Positions 17,283-25,377 of a stretch of DNA of 64,000 bases are shown here, in pieces. The first letter of the stretch is position 1. Every line of letters begins with the position of its first letter. The translations under genes were made by a program, and so were the position numbers. Source of the stretch: Arthrobacter sp. B1805 (GTDB lineage: Bacteria > Actinomycetota > Actinomycetes > Actinomycetales > Micrococcaceae); contig NZ_PJIQ01000001.1 of assembly GCF_002929745.1 (NCBI RefSeq), positions 48,750 to 112,749 on the forward strand. Reading direction: 5' to 3'. Below the pieces are notes generated by a model. The model did no database searches, was not told the origin of the DNA, and worked only from the letters and a program-made list of their open reading frames with translations.

Positions 17283-18767
17283 CTAGCGGCGCGTGTCCGC
17301 CAGGTCCGACGTCGACGGACCCTCGAGCAGCTTCCCGTCGGCGGTGAAGCGGGACCCGTGGAGCGGACAGTCCCAGGAGCGCTCGGCGTCGTTCCAGTTG
17401 AGGATGCCGCGAAGATGCGGGCAGACGGCAGAGACGCGGTGCTGTACCCCGTCGACCGTGCAGATCCCGATCGGACGGGCGCCCTCGCGGACGACGTGTC
17501 CCTCTCCCTCGGCGGGTGCGGAAGCGCCCGTTCTCGCAAGGCCCGAAATCCATCCGGTCACCAGGTCCATCCCGACGACGGCATTCGCCTGCGCCGTCTG
17601 CAGCGCGTCGGTGGCGCTGACCTTGGTGCGGTAGAGGGTATCGGCCCATGGCATGTTCCCGCCGAGGATCTCGCCCGCGAGGGCAAGGGAAGCCGCGACG
17701 GCATTGGTCATGCCCCACTTGTTGTAGCCCGTCGCCGCGTAGAGGTGGCCTCCGCCCGCGGGCACCTTGCCCACGTAGGGCACAGCGGCGGCCGGGGTGT
17801 AGTCCTGCGCGGACCACGCGTAGGCGGGCCGCGCCGTCGGGAAATATTCCTGGGCCCAGCGCGTGAGGTCGTCCACCTTCGCCTGGGTGTTCGAGCTGTG
17901 CCCGACCTTGTGGCCGTTGCCTCCCACGATCAGGTACTTCGTACCATCCACGAGTGCGGTGCGCAGTGACCGGGTGGGGGAGTCCACGCTGAGGTACATG
18001 TCCTCGGGGACGTCGTCGTCCACCGTCAGCGCGACACAGTAGGAGCGCATCGGCTGCAGGACGGCGAAGTACCCGCCCCGGTCGAGGATGGGGATACCGG
18101 TGGCGAGCACGACGTTCGACGCCGTCACCGCGCCCGCGCTCGTCCTCAACTCGACGCCGTCGGCCCCGGTCTTGGCGACCCCCTCGACCCGGACGCCTTC
18201 GATCAGGGCGCCGCCGTGGCGACGGAACTCGGAAGCCAGGCCGGCAAGGACCTCGAGGGGGTGGAACTGCGCCTGGTTCTTCAGGCGCAGCGTCTTCCGG
18301 ACGGGGAAGGGAAGGGTTGCCGCGCTGCCGAGCTCCGTGTCGAGCCCGGCCTCGGTGCAGGCCTCGTGCTCGGCGGTGAGGGTGCGGGCACCCGTGTCGG
18401 AGGTGGCGTAGTTGACGGCATCCCTGGTCTCGTAGCCGATGCCGTGGTCGTCGCAGAAGCGGAGCAGCCAGCTCTGTCCTTCACGGTTGCCGGTCACGTA
18501 GGCCCGCGCCAGGTCGGCGTCGTGGTGCTTGAGGATCGTCGAGATGCTCGTGCCCTGCAGGAGCGAGAGCTTCGCCGTCGTGTTTCCCGTGGTCACCGCT
18601 CCCGTCGTCCGCGACTCGAGAACTACCACGCGATGGCCGGCCCGCGCCAGCAGGAGCGCCGTCGTCAAACCCGTGAGCCCTGCACCCACGACGACGGAGT
18701 CGAAGTTCCGTCCCTGCAGGGTGTCGGACGGTATGGGCGGAGCAGTGGCGAGCCAGAGCGATCTCAT
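17283..18767 (-). CDS. FAD-dependent oxidoreductase with C-terminal Rieske domain
   Basis: 494 residues. A DAO-type FAD fold begins with VVVGAGLTGLTTALLLARAGHRVVVLE (dinucleotide motif plus Glu). The last 50 residues form a Rieske 2Fe-2S site with ligands Cys449, His451, Cys467 and His470. Such fusions are annotated as oxidoreductases of unknown substrate, with the Rieske cluster passing electrons to or from FAD. AAGGGA is 7 nt before the ATG. It is divergent from the photolyase-like gene across a promoter containing the 12-bp palindrome at 18811. Confidence 0.9.
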   Translation of the reverse strand: MRSLWLATAPPIPSDTLQGRNFDSVVVGAGLTGLTTALLLARAGHRVVVLESRTTGAVTTGNTTAKLSLLQGTSISTILKHHDADLARAYVTGNREGQSWLLRFCDDHGIGYETRDAVNYATSDTGARTLTAEHEACTEAGLDTELGSAATLPFPVRKTLRLKNQAQFHPLEVLAGLASEFRRHGGALIEGVRVEGVAKTGADGVELRTSAGAVTASNVVLATGIPILDRGGYFAVLQPMRSYCVALTVDDDVPEDMYLSVDSPTRSLRTALVDGTKYLIVGGNGHKVGHSSNTQAKVDDLTRWAQEYFPTARPAYAWSAQDYTPAAAVPYVGKVPAGGGHLYAATGYNKWGMTNAVAASLALAGEILGGNMPWADTLYRTKVSATDALQTAQANAVVGMDLVTGWISGLARTGASAPAEGEGHVVREGARPIGICTVDGVQHRVSAVCPHLRGILNWNDAERSWDCPLHGSRFTADGKLLEGPSTSDLADTRR

Positions 18768-18810
18768 GGTGGTCCCTTCGCGAGCCGGTCGGTGCTCCCC
18801 ACGGAACCAC

Positions 18811-18822
18811 TAAGCATGCTTA
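18811..18822. promoter_or_regulatory. Perfect 12-bp palindrome in divergent promoter
   Basis: TAAGCATGCTTA, flanked by AC and CAGT, lies between the FAD/Rieske gene and the photolyase-like gene. Candidate operator shared by both. On the plus strand TAGGGT (18859-18864) is a possible -10 box for the photolyase gene. Confidence 0.6.
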
Positions 18823-18901
18823 CAGTCAAGCGGCGGGTCGCGTGTCGGTGGCGGGGGCTAGGGTGGCCGGACGGTCGTCCCCGCTCAGGAAGGCACCTCT
18901 C

Positions 18902-20509
18902 GTGCACGTCCAACTCGTCCTGCCGCACCAGCTGTTCGAAGAGCACCTCGACGCGCCACCGGAGACCCGCTTCGTGTTCCTCGAGGACGATCTCCTGTTC
19001 CGCAGCCTCCGGTTCCACCAGCAGAAGCTCGTCCTCCACCGCGCGGCCATGACCGTCTTCGCGCGGCGGGTCTCGGATGCGGGCTATCACGTGGACTACG
19101 TGGAGACGTCGGCGGAGCACACGAGCCAGGACCGCCTGCGTGACGTGCTCGTGGACCGCGGAGCAACCGTCGTGAGCTTCTACGACGTCGTCGACGACTG
19201 GCTCCACCGGCGGCTCACCCGCACGATCGCCGATGCCGGTGCGGAGGCGCGCGTCCTCGAGACGCCGCAGTTCCTCACACCTCGGAGCGTCCTCGACACC
19301 TACTTCTCGTCGTCGAACTGGCGCATGCAGACCTTCTACGAGTGGCAGCGCAAGCGGCTCGGGATCCTGGTCGAGCCCGAAGGCTCGCCCGTCGGCGGGA
19401 AGTGGAGCTTCGACGCCGACAACCGCAAGAAGTTGCCGAAGAAAATCGAGCTGCCGGACCTGCCGACCTTCGAGCGGTCACCCGAGGTGGAGGACGCGAT
19501 CGCCTGGGTGCAGTCCGCCTTCCCGGACAATCCCGGCAATGCCGAGTCCTTCAACTGGCCCGTGACCCACCGGCAGGCGTTCGACGCGCTCGAAGCGTTC
19601 CTCACGGAGCGCTTCGAACTCTTCGGGCCCTATGAGGACGCGATCGCAGAGGGCCGGACCTACCTTTTCCACTCCGCCCTGAGCTCCAGCATGAACACGG
19701 GGCTTCTGAGCCCGGCCGTCGTCGTGGAGCTCGCCCTCGACTTCGCTGAGCGCCATGACACCCCCATCGCGAGCGTGGAGGGGTTCATCCGGCAGGTCAT
19801 CGGGTGGCGCGAGTACATGCGCGCGTCCTACGTGCTCCGGGGGCGCGAGATGCGCACGGGCAATTCGCTCCATCTGACGGCGGACCTCGCCGACGGGTGG
19901 TGGACCGGTGAGACCGGCCTTGCCCCAGTGGACTCTATCGTGAGGCGCATCCTCGACACGGCGTACGCGCACCACATCGAACGACTCATGGTGCTCGGCA
20001 ATGCCGCGCTGCTCATGCGGGCGAGACCCGATTCCGTCTATGAGTGGTTCATGGAGATGTTCATCGACGCCTATGACTGGGTGATGGTGCCGAACGTCTA
20101 CGCGATGAGCCAGTACGCGGCCGGGACCATGATCACTACGAAGCCGTACGTGAGCGGCAGCAACTACATCAGGAAGATGAGTGACTTCAAGGACGGTCCC
20201 TGGCGCTTCAGCTGGGATGCGCTCTACTGGGAGTTCATCGGCGACCACCGGGAACTCTTCGCACGCAACCCGAGGTCCCGTATGAGCGTGGTGCTCTTCG
20301 ACCGGATGGACGCAGAGCGTCGCTCGGAGCTGCGGCAGGAGGCCTCGCGGTGGATTCCTCGCACCGGTTCGACGACAGCCGGGCGCACCCCGGTGGCAGC
20401 TGGACGGACACCCCTCGAGCAGCGGGCGCCACTGGAGGATCAGCCGGCCGGGACGAATGAGTCGGCCGTGACGGCGCCGATGCCGCAGCCGACCCTGCCC
20501 GGCTTATAG
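18902..20509 (+). CDS. Cryptochrome/photolyase-related protein (FeS-BCP type) without cysteines
   Basis: 535 residues. It matches bacterial cryptochromes / (6-4) photolyases (deoxyribodipyrimidine photolyase-related, PhrB type): N-terminal Rossmann antenna domain, then the FAD-binding helical domain with FIRQVIGWREYMR, AYAHHIERLMVLGN and VPNVYAMSQYAAG..TTKPYVSGSNYI. PhrB-type enzymes bind 4Fe-4S through four Cys; here there is no Cys at all, and the segment after the KMSD motif that normally holds three of them is shortened. Repair of UV lesions is plausible but not proven. GTG start; AGGAAGG 8 nt upstream. The last 50 residues are Pro/Thr-rich. Confidence 0.88.
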   Translation: MHVQLVLPHQLFEEHLDAPPETRFVFLEDDLLFRSLRFHQQKLVLHRAAMTVFARRVSDAGYHVDYVETSAEHTSQDRLRDVLVDRGATVVSFYDVVDDWLHRRLTRTIADAGAEARVLETPQFLTPRSVLDTYFSSSNWRMQTFYEWQRKRLGILVEPEGSPVGGKWSFDADNRKKLPKKIELPDLPTFERSPEVEDAIAWVQSAFPDNPGNAESFNWPVTHRQAFDALEAFLTERFELFGPYEDAIAEGRTYLFHSALSSSMNTGLLSPAVVVELALDFAERHDTPIASVEGFIRQVIGWREYMRASYVLRGREMRTGNSLHLTADLADGWWTGETGLAPVDSIVRRILDTAYAHHIERLMVLGNAALLMRARPDSVYEWFMEMFIDAYDWVMVPNVYAMSQYAAGTMITTKPYVSGSNYIRKMSDFKDGPWRFSWDALYWEFIGDHRELFARNPRSRMSVVLFDRMDAERRSELRQEASRWIPRTGSTTAGRTPVAAGRTPLEQRAPLEDQPAGTNESAVTAPMPQPTLPGL

Positions 20510-20510
20510 T
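20505..20510 (+). promoter_or_regulatory. -10 box of leaderless promoter (aldo/keto reductase)
   Basis: TATAGT overlaps the stop codon of the photolyase-like gene and ends 7 nt before the ATG at 20518. Confidence 0.6.
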
Positions 20511-20517
20511 CGGAAGT

Positions 20518-21501
20518 ATGGAACAGAGAACCCTTGGAAGAACCGGCCGCCCCGTCTCCGTCGTCGGTCTCGGCACCTGGCAGCTCGGCGCGGACTGGGG
20601 CGAGGTCGCGGACAAGGACGCCGTCGCAGTCCTCGACGCGGCCGTCGAAGCGGGTGTCACCTTCTTCGACACCGCGGACGTGTACGGCGACGGGCGCAGC
20701 GAGACCACGATCGGGTCCTTCCTCGCCGACAATCCCGACCTCGACATCCTCGTGGGCACCAAGATGGGCCGCCGGGTCGACCAGGCGCCCGAGAACTACA
20801 GCCTGGCGAACTTCCGGCAGTGGATCGACCGCTCACGGAAGAATCTCGGTGTGGATGCCCTGGACCTCGTGCAGCTGCATTGCCCACCGACCGCCGTCTA
20901 CAGTTCCGACGAGGTGTACGACGCCCTCGACACCCTGGTGAGCGACGGCGTCATCAGGAACTACGGCGTCAGCGTGGAGCGGACCGACGAGGCACTGGCC
21001 GCGATCGCTCGGGGAAATACCGCGAGCGTGCAGATCATCCTGAACGCCTTCCGCCTCAAGCCGCTCGACGAGGTCCTGCCGGCGGCGAAGGCCGCAGGCG
21101 TGGGGATCATCGCCCGCGTTCCGCTGGCGTCGGGTCTGCTGTCCGGCAAGTACACCAAGGTCACCGCATTCGCCGAGAACGACCACCGGAACTACAACCG
21201 GAACGGCGCTGCATTCGATGTCGGCGAGACGTTCTCCGGCGTCGACTACGAGACGGGGTTGCAGGCGGCCCGCGAGTTCGCCGAGCTCGTGCCGGAGGGC
21301 GTGAGTACTGCCCAGGCCGCGCTCGCGTGGATCATCGCGCAGGACGGCGTCACCACAGTCATCCCGGGTGCGAGGAACCCGGAGCAGGCGCGATCGAACG
21401 CAGCGGCAGCCGGTCATGTGGCGCTGGGCTCCGAGATCAGTTCCGCCGTCACTGCGATCTACGATCGACACTTCAGGGCCACCGTCCACCCGAAATGGTG
21501 A
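20518..21501 (+). CDS. Aldo/keto reductase
   Basis: 327 residues, a complete (beta/alpha)8 NAD(P)H-dependent reductase. The catalytic tetrad is Asp51, Tyr56, Lys82 and His121; LQLH-type and GVS motifs and the IPGARNPEQARSN cofactor loop near the C-terminus are present. Members reduce aldehydes and ketones in the cytosol; natural substrate unknown. It begins 8 bp behind the photolyase-like gene but has its own promoter, and is closed by a strong hairpin. Confidence 0.92.
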   Translation: MEQRTLGRTGRPVSVVGLGTWQLGADWGEVADKDAVAVLDAAVEAGVTFFDTADVYGDGRSETTIGSFLADNPDLDILVGTKMGRRVDQAPENYSLANFRQWIDRSRKNLGVDALDLVQLHCPPTAVYSSDEVYDALDTLVSDGVIRNYGVSVERTDEALAAIARGNTASVQIILNAFRLKPLDEVLPAAKAAGVGIIARVPLASGLLSGKYTKVTAFAENDHRNYNRNGAAFDVGETFSGVDYETGLQAAREFAELVPEGVSTAQAALAWIIAQDGVTTVIPGARNPEQARSNAAAAGHVALGSEISSAVTAIYDRHFRATVHPKW

Positions 21502-21510
21502 CGTCCTGAA

Positions 21511-21541
21511 GGGAACCCGCCCGGGCAACGGGCGGGTTCCC
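21511..21541 (+). terminator. Hairpin terminator after aldo/keto reductase
   Basis: A perfect 13-bp GC-rich stem (21511-21523 with 21529-21541) and 5-nt loop GGCAA, 10 nt after the stop. There is no U-tract, as is common in high-GC actinobacteria. Confidence 0.8.
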
Positions 21542-21630
21542 GCGCCGTTCCCCGGCGGCTAGGGTTGGCTTTGTCGGGCCCGTACGTCCGACGGGATGGC
21601 ATGCAGGCAGCGCACGACGGAGGGATCGAC

Positions 21631-21882
21631 ATGACCGACGACACCCGGCGCGTTGTTGCCGACGACTCCAGCCCCCGGGGGAGCTGGGTCGATCTGGCGG
21701 ACGAGGTCTGGTCCTACCTGACCACCAGGGGCGCTTCGATCGACTACACGCTCCAGGACATGACGGTGGAGGTGCCGCGGGATGTCGGGCCGGACGCTCC
21801 CCGCGCCACCTGGAGGCTCAACGGCACGTTGCGCATCAGCACGAACGACACGGCCACTGGGCCCGACTCCCCGACCCGCTGA
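21631..21882 (+). CDS. Hypothetical protein
   Basis: 83 residues, acidic N-terminus, no known motif. The segment TTRGASIDYTLQDMTVEVPRD resembles one strand-rich module and the C-terminus is disordered. GGAGGGA sits 8 nt before the ATG. TAGGGT at 21561-21566 is a possible -10 box. The stop is 5 bp before the next gene, so the two and the 2'-5' RNA ligase-like gene probably form an operon. Confidence 0.6.
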   Translation: MTDDTRRVVADDSSPRGSWVDLADEVWSYLTTRGASIDYTLQDMTVEVPRDVGPDAPRATWRLNGTLRISTNDTATGPDSPTR

Positions 21883-21887
21883 CGTCC

Positions 21888-22388
21888 ATGCATTCTCTCC
21901 GGCTCGACATCGACCTCCAGTTCTCGCTGCGCGAACCGGATGCCGGAGCAGGGCCGGGAGCAGGGTTGCGCGGAACCGTCCGTGCCGCAGGAACGGTCAT
22001 CGATGTCTTCGTCGACAACCCGGCGTCCTACCGCGGGGTGCTGCCTACCCTCAATCAGGTCCGCGTCCTCGCCCGGGAACTGGCGGTGCGCGGCATGACC
22101 GTCTCGGTCATCGGCCCCCGCGGTCTGCTGGTGAGCCTCGGCCGGGTGAAATCCTCCTTGGCTCAGCGATTGGTCACGGGCTCGCCGCACATCCGCCTCG
22201 GATCTCCGGCCACGCTGGCGCCCTTGCTCGACGTCGCCCGCCGTGCGCTCGAGCAGGGTCGATCTCCCTCGTTCCCGCCGTCCACGCCGTTTCCGCCGGC
22301 ACCGACCGTGGGGTGGAGTGGACTGCGTGCCCGATCCGGTCCGCCGGCATCCGGCCGGGAAGGCGGAAGCCGACCGCATGGCAGATAG
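21888..22388 (+). CDS. Hypothetical protein
   Basis: 166 residues, not recognised. A central alpha/beta stretch (about 35-85: TVIDVFVDNP..., ELAVRGMTVSVIGPRGLLVSLG) followed by a Pro/Ser/Arg-rich tail. No membrane segment or signal peptide. It overlaps the next gene by 11 bp, which suggests translational coupling. Confidence 0.55.
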   Translation: MHSLRLDIDLQFSLREPDAGAGPGAGLRGTVRAAGTVIDVFVDNPASYRGVLPTLNQVRVLARELAVRGMTVSVIGPRGLLVSLGRVKSSLAQRLVTGSPHIRLGSPATLAPLLDVARRALEQGRSPSFPPSTPFPPAPTVGWSGLRARSGPPASGREGGSRPHGR

Positions 22389-22941
22389 CGTCGAACTCCT
22401 GCTGGAACCGGCATCCGATGCCTTCCTCCTCGACGACTGGGCCGCACTGGAGGGCGAGGGCCTGCCGAACCAGTCCCGCCACCAGTCCTGGAGCAACGCT
22501 CCGCACATCACGATGGCTGCTGCCGCGCGCATCGACGACAGGTACGACGCCGGCCTCGCCGCCGCCGCGGAGGGCGGTCCACTGGAGCTGGTGACCGCGG
22601 GCTTCCTCGTCTTCCCGACGAGACGGAAGTTCGTGCTCGCCCGGCAGGTGGTGGCCGACACCGCGCTGACACACCTGCACCGGCGCCTCTGGTTCGCCCT
22701 CGAGGGCGTCCCCGACGCTGTGCCGACGACGGTCCGTGGAGTGTGGACGCCGCACATCACGCTCGCCCACGGACTCACGGCCGACGAACTGGCCGCAGCC
22801 CTCGAGATCCTGAGGAACCGGCCACCCGAAATACTGGCCGCGGGCATCGTGAGGCGCTGGGACGCGCGGGAGAAGCGCCTCATCCTGCTCGGCGGTGGCG
22901 GGGTGGAGTGGCCGGGCTCAGGAGGCGTCGGCGCGCAGTGA
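22378..22941 (+). CDS. 2'-5' RNA ligase / cyclic phosphodiesterase superfamily protein
   Basis: 187 residues with the two HxT motifs that define the 2H superfamily: PHIT with His43 and Thr45, PHIT with His126 and Thr128. The superfamily cleaves or joins 2'-5' or 2',3'-cyclic phosphate bonds in RNA or ADP-ribose-derived products. Substrate unknown. The 3' end overlaps the convergent LMF-like gene by 24 bp. Confidence 0.85.
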   Translation: MADSVELLLEPASDAFLLDDWAALEGEGLPNQSRHQSWSNAPHITMAAAARIDDRYDAGLAAAAEGGPLELVTAGFLVFPTRRKFVLARQVVADTALTHLHRRLWFALEGVPDAVPTTVRGVWTPHITLAHGLTADELAAALEILRNRPPEILAAGIVRRWDAREKRLILLGGGGVEWPGSGGVGAQ

Positions 22942-24360
22942 CGCCGGATGCACCAGCACCCCCTGCGGTTCGCGAATCCACCACAGCCCCGTCTCGCGCT
23001 TCTCTTGCCTGGTCGTGAACCGGTAGAGGAAGATCCGCGCACGGACGTACCGCGGGCGGGCACCGTCGAAGGGATCGACGCGCAGCAGCTTCAGGATCAG
23101 GGGATCAGCCTGCAGGAGCTTGACCAGGAACGGAGTGAACCAGCCGCCCTCGGAGCCGAGGGCGAGGAACCACATCATCCAGTCCAGCCGCAGGTGGTAC
23201 GGCGCGAACTGCCGTGGCATGCGCGCCGGGTCGCCGGGCTTCCCCTTGAACTCGTACTCGTGCCAGCGCGTACCCGGTCCGACGTCGTCGAGCGTTCCTT
23301 CCACGATCACCTCGTACCGCACCTTCGTCACGCTTCCGAACGCGCCATAGGCGTTGCCCAGGTGCCAGCGATTGAAGCTCGCGTTCATCAGCTGGTGACG
23401 GGCGAACAGGTTCACGAGTGACGGCCAGCTCAGGTAGGCCAGGAGCAGCATGGCGAGGACGACGACGATGGTGAAGTACAGCGGGGTCGGTTGGTAGGCG
23501 CCGGAGACGTCGAGGGCTGGGAACACCGCTGCGTAGAACGAGTCGGGAACGGCGCCGAAGGCCAGGATGATGGTCAGCGTGTTGAGCCAGGCGAAGTTGC
23601 CGGAGAGCACCAGCCAGCCCTGCGTGACGATCATGACGAGTGCGGCGAAGCCCGCGACAGGCTGCGGGGCGAACAGCAGGAACGGCACGACGAGCTGCGT
23701 GACGTGGTTCCCCGCAACCTCCAGTCGGTGCAGGGGCTTCGGCAGGAGGTGGAAGAAGCGGCTTGCCGGGTTCGGCATGGGCTGGGTCTCGTGGTGGTAG
23801 TACAGCGCCGTGAGGTCGCGCCAGGACCGGTCACCCCGCATCTTGATCATGCCCGCGCCGAATTCGAGTCGGAAGACGAGCCAGCGGATCATCAACAGGA
23901 CGAGGAACGGCGGAGCGACCACGTCGGATCCGAGGAACGCGACGATGAATCCCGCCTCGAGGAGGAGGCTCTCCCAACCGAACCCGTAGAACGACTGGCC
24001 CACGTTCACGATCGACGTGTAGAGCCAGAAGATGGCGAGGAACGCCACGAGCGGCACCCACGGCGGTCCGGCCTGCGGGAGCCCGAGCACGAGCAGCGCC
24101 GCGATGAGGGCGCCCGACCAGGCGACGATGAGCAAGAGACGATCGGAGTAGTGCCTGTGGAAGAGCGACGGTCCGGCTCGCCTGCCCGCACGTTCGAGGA
24201 ACACCGGGACGGGCGTCAGTCCCTTCTCGCCCAGGAGCGCAGGGAACTGCGCGACTGCCGACAGGAAAGCGACCAGGTAGACGGCCGCGACCCCCCGCTG
24301 CAGGATCTGCCGGCCCACCTCGTAGTCCTCGGCAGTCAGGACACCGGTCAACCACTCCAT
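22918..24360 (-). CDS. Lipase maturation factor (LMF1)-like membrane protein
   Basis: 480 residues with about eight membrane segments in the first two thirds and a soluble tail. Typical LMF features are visible: ESLLLEAGF, MIRWLVFRLEFGAGMIKMRGD, YYHHETQPMPNP and the late PRQFAPYHLRLDWMMWF. In animals LMF1 assists lipase folding; the bacterial role is unknown. The start is the ATG at 24360; a TTG at 24396 is in frame but has no ribosome site. Follows the EEP gene on the same strand. Confidence 0.85.
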   Translation of the reverse strand: MEWLTGVLTAEDYEVGRQILQRGVAAVYLVAFLSAVAQFPALLGEKGLTPVPVFLERAGRRAGPSLFHRHYSDRLLLIVAWSGALIAALLVLGLPQAGPPWVPLVAFLAIFWLYTSIVNVGQSFYGFGWESLLLEAGFIVAFLGSDVVAPPFLVLLMIRWLVFRLEFGAGMIKMRGDRSWRDLTALYYHHETQPMPNPASRFFHLLPKPLHRLEVAGNHVTQLVVPFLLFAPQPVAGFAALVMIVTQGWLVLSGNFAWLNTLTIILAFGAVPDSFYAAVFPALDVSGAYQPTPLYFTIVVVLAMLLLAYLSWPSLVNLFARHQLMNASFNRWHLGNAYGAFGSVTKVRYEVIVEGTLDDVGPGTRWHEYEFKGKPGDPARMPRQFAPYHLRLDWMMWFLALGSEGGWFTPFLVKLLQADPLILKLLRVDPFDGARPRYVRARIFLYRFTTRQEKRETGLWWIREPQGVLVHPASLRADAS

Positions 24361-24431
24361 CGGTCCAGCGTCATGTCGCCGTGGAGCCGGCGTCAAGGAA
24401 CCGCCGGAGAGCCACGCCTGCGTGCGTCGTG

Positions 24432-25307
24432 CTAGCGCCCCCCGAGCGGATGCAGGACGGCTGGCCGCGACGCGATGTCGACGAGGGCCTGCACAGGCAC
24501 GTGATCACTCGCGTACCTGCCGTCGAGCGTGGACGTGTTCACCGCAGCTTGCCGGACCAGGACGTCCGGGGTCGTCAGGATCCAGTCGATCCGGCGTCCC
24601 CCCTCCACGGGACGCCCGTAGCGCGGGAAGGTCCCGAAGCCCGGGGTGAGGTGCTCGTCGGCGAGGACCCAGGCGTCGCCGAGGACTCCGGACGTGACGA
24701 AACTCCGATAGGCCGGGGATGATCCCGCTTCGGAATTGAAGTCGCCCATCACGATCGCGGGCAGGCGGGGACTGAAGAACCGCACGAGATCGAGCACGGC
24801 CGCGGCGCTGCGGGCTCGTGCGACGTCGGACTCGTGGTCGAAGTGCGTGTTGGCCAGCAGCATCTCGCGATCGGTCGCGGTGTCGCGGAACCGGCCCCAG
24901 GTGACGATGCGCGTCACGCCGTTGCCCCACGTGGAGGAGCCGATCAGCTTCGGCGTGTCCGAGAGCCAGAACTGATCCCATTCGAGGAGCTGAAGGCGGC
25001 CGGCGTCGTAGAAGATCGGCGAGTACTCGCCGCGGCTGCCGCCCTCCCTGCCCGCGCCGATCATCCGGTACCCAGGAGGCAGGGCCACCTCGATGGCCGC
25101 CAACTGGTGATGCAGGGCTTCCTGCACGCCGAGGATGGATGGCACCTCGCGGCGCAGGAGGGCCTGCAGGGGCGCGATGCGGTCCGGCCAGTAGTCGACG
25201 TCGCCGGGTTGCGAGGCCGGGCGGTCGTACCTGATGTTGAAGCTCATGACGTGCAGGAGCGTCGAACTGGTCCTGATGAGGGGAGGTGCTGCTGACGTTC
25301 GTGGCAT
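24432..25307 (-). CDS. Endonuclease/exonuclease/phosphatase (EEP) family protein
   Basis: 291 residues. EEP core motifs are in order: MSFNIRYD, GVQEALHHQL (metal Glu), NTHFDHES, MGDFNSEAGSS and catalytic ASDHVPVQA at the C-terminus. The family hydrolyses phosphodiesters in nucleic acids, phospholipids or sugar phosphates. No signal peptide. GGAAGG is 5 nt before the ATG. Lies 70 bp behind purB, with a hairpin between them. Confidence 0.9.
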   Translation of the reverse strand: MPRTSAAPPLIRTSSTLLHVMSFNIRYDRPASQPGDVDYWPDRIAPLQALLRREVPSILGVQEALHHQLAAIEVALPPGYRMIGAGREGGSRGEYSPIFYDAGRLQLLEWDQFWLSDTPKLIGSSTWGNGVTRIVTWGRFRDTATDREMLLANTHFDHESDVARARSAAAVLDLVRFFSPRLPAIVMGDFNSEAGSSPAYRSFVTSGVLGDAWVLADEHLTPGFGTFPRYGRPVEGGRRIDWILTTPDVLVRQAAVNTSTLDGRYASDHVPVQALVDIASRPAVLHPLGGR

Positions 25308-25333
25308 GACGCCTTCCGGTGCTGCAGGTGGTT

Positions 25334-25362
25334 CGGGGCGGCTGCTCGGCGCTGCCGCCCCG
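25334..25362 (-). terminator. Hairpin terminator behind purB
   Basis: A 9-bp GC stem (25334-25342 with 25354-25362) and 11-nt loop, starting 15 nt after the purB stop on the minus strand. It separates purB from the EEP gene. No U-tract. Confidence 0.65.
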
Positions 25363-25377
25363 CGCTGCGGGCGTAGG

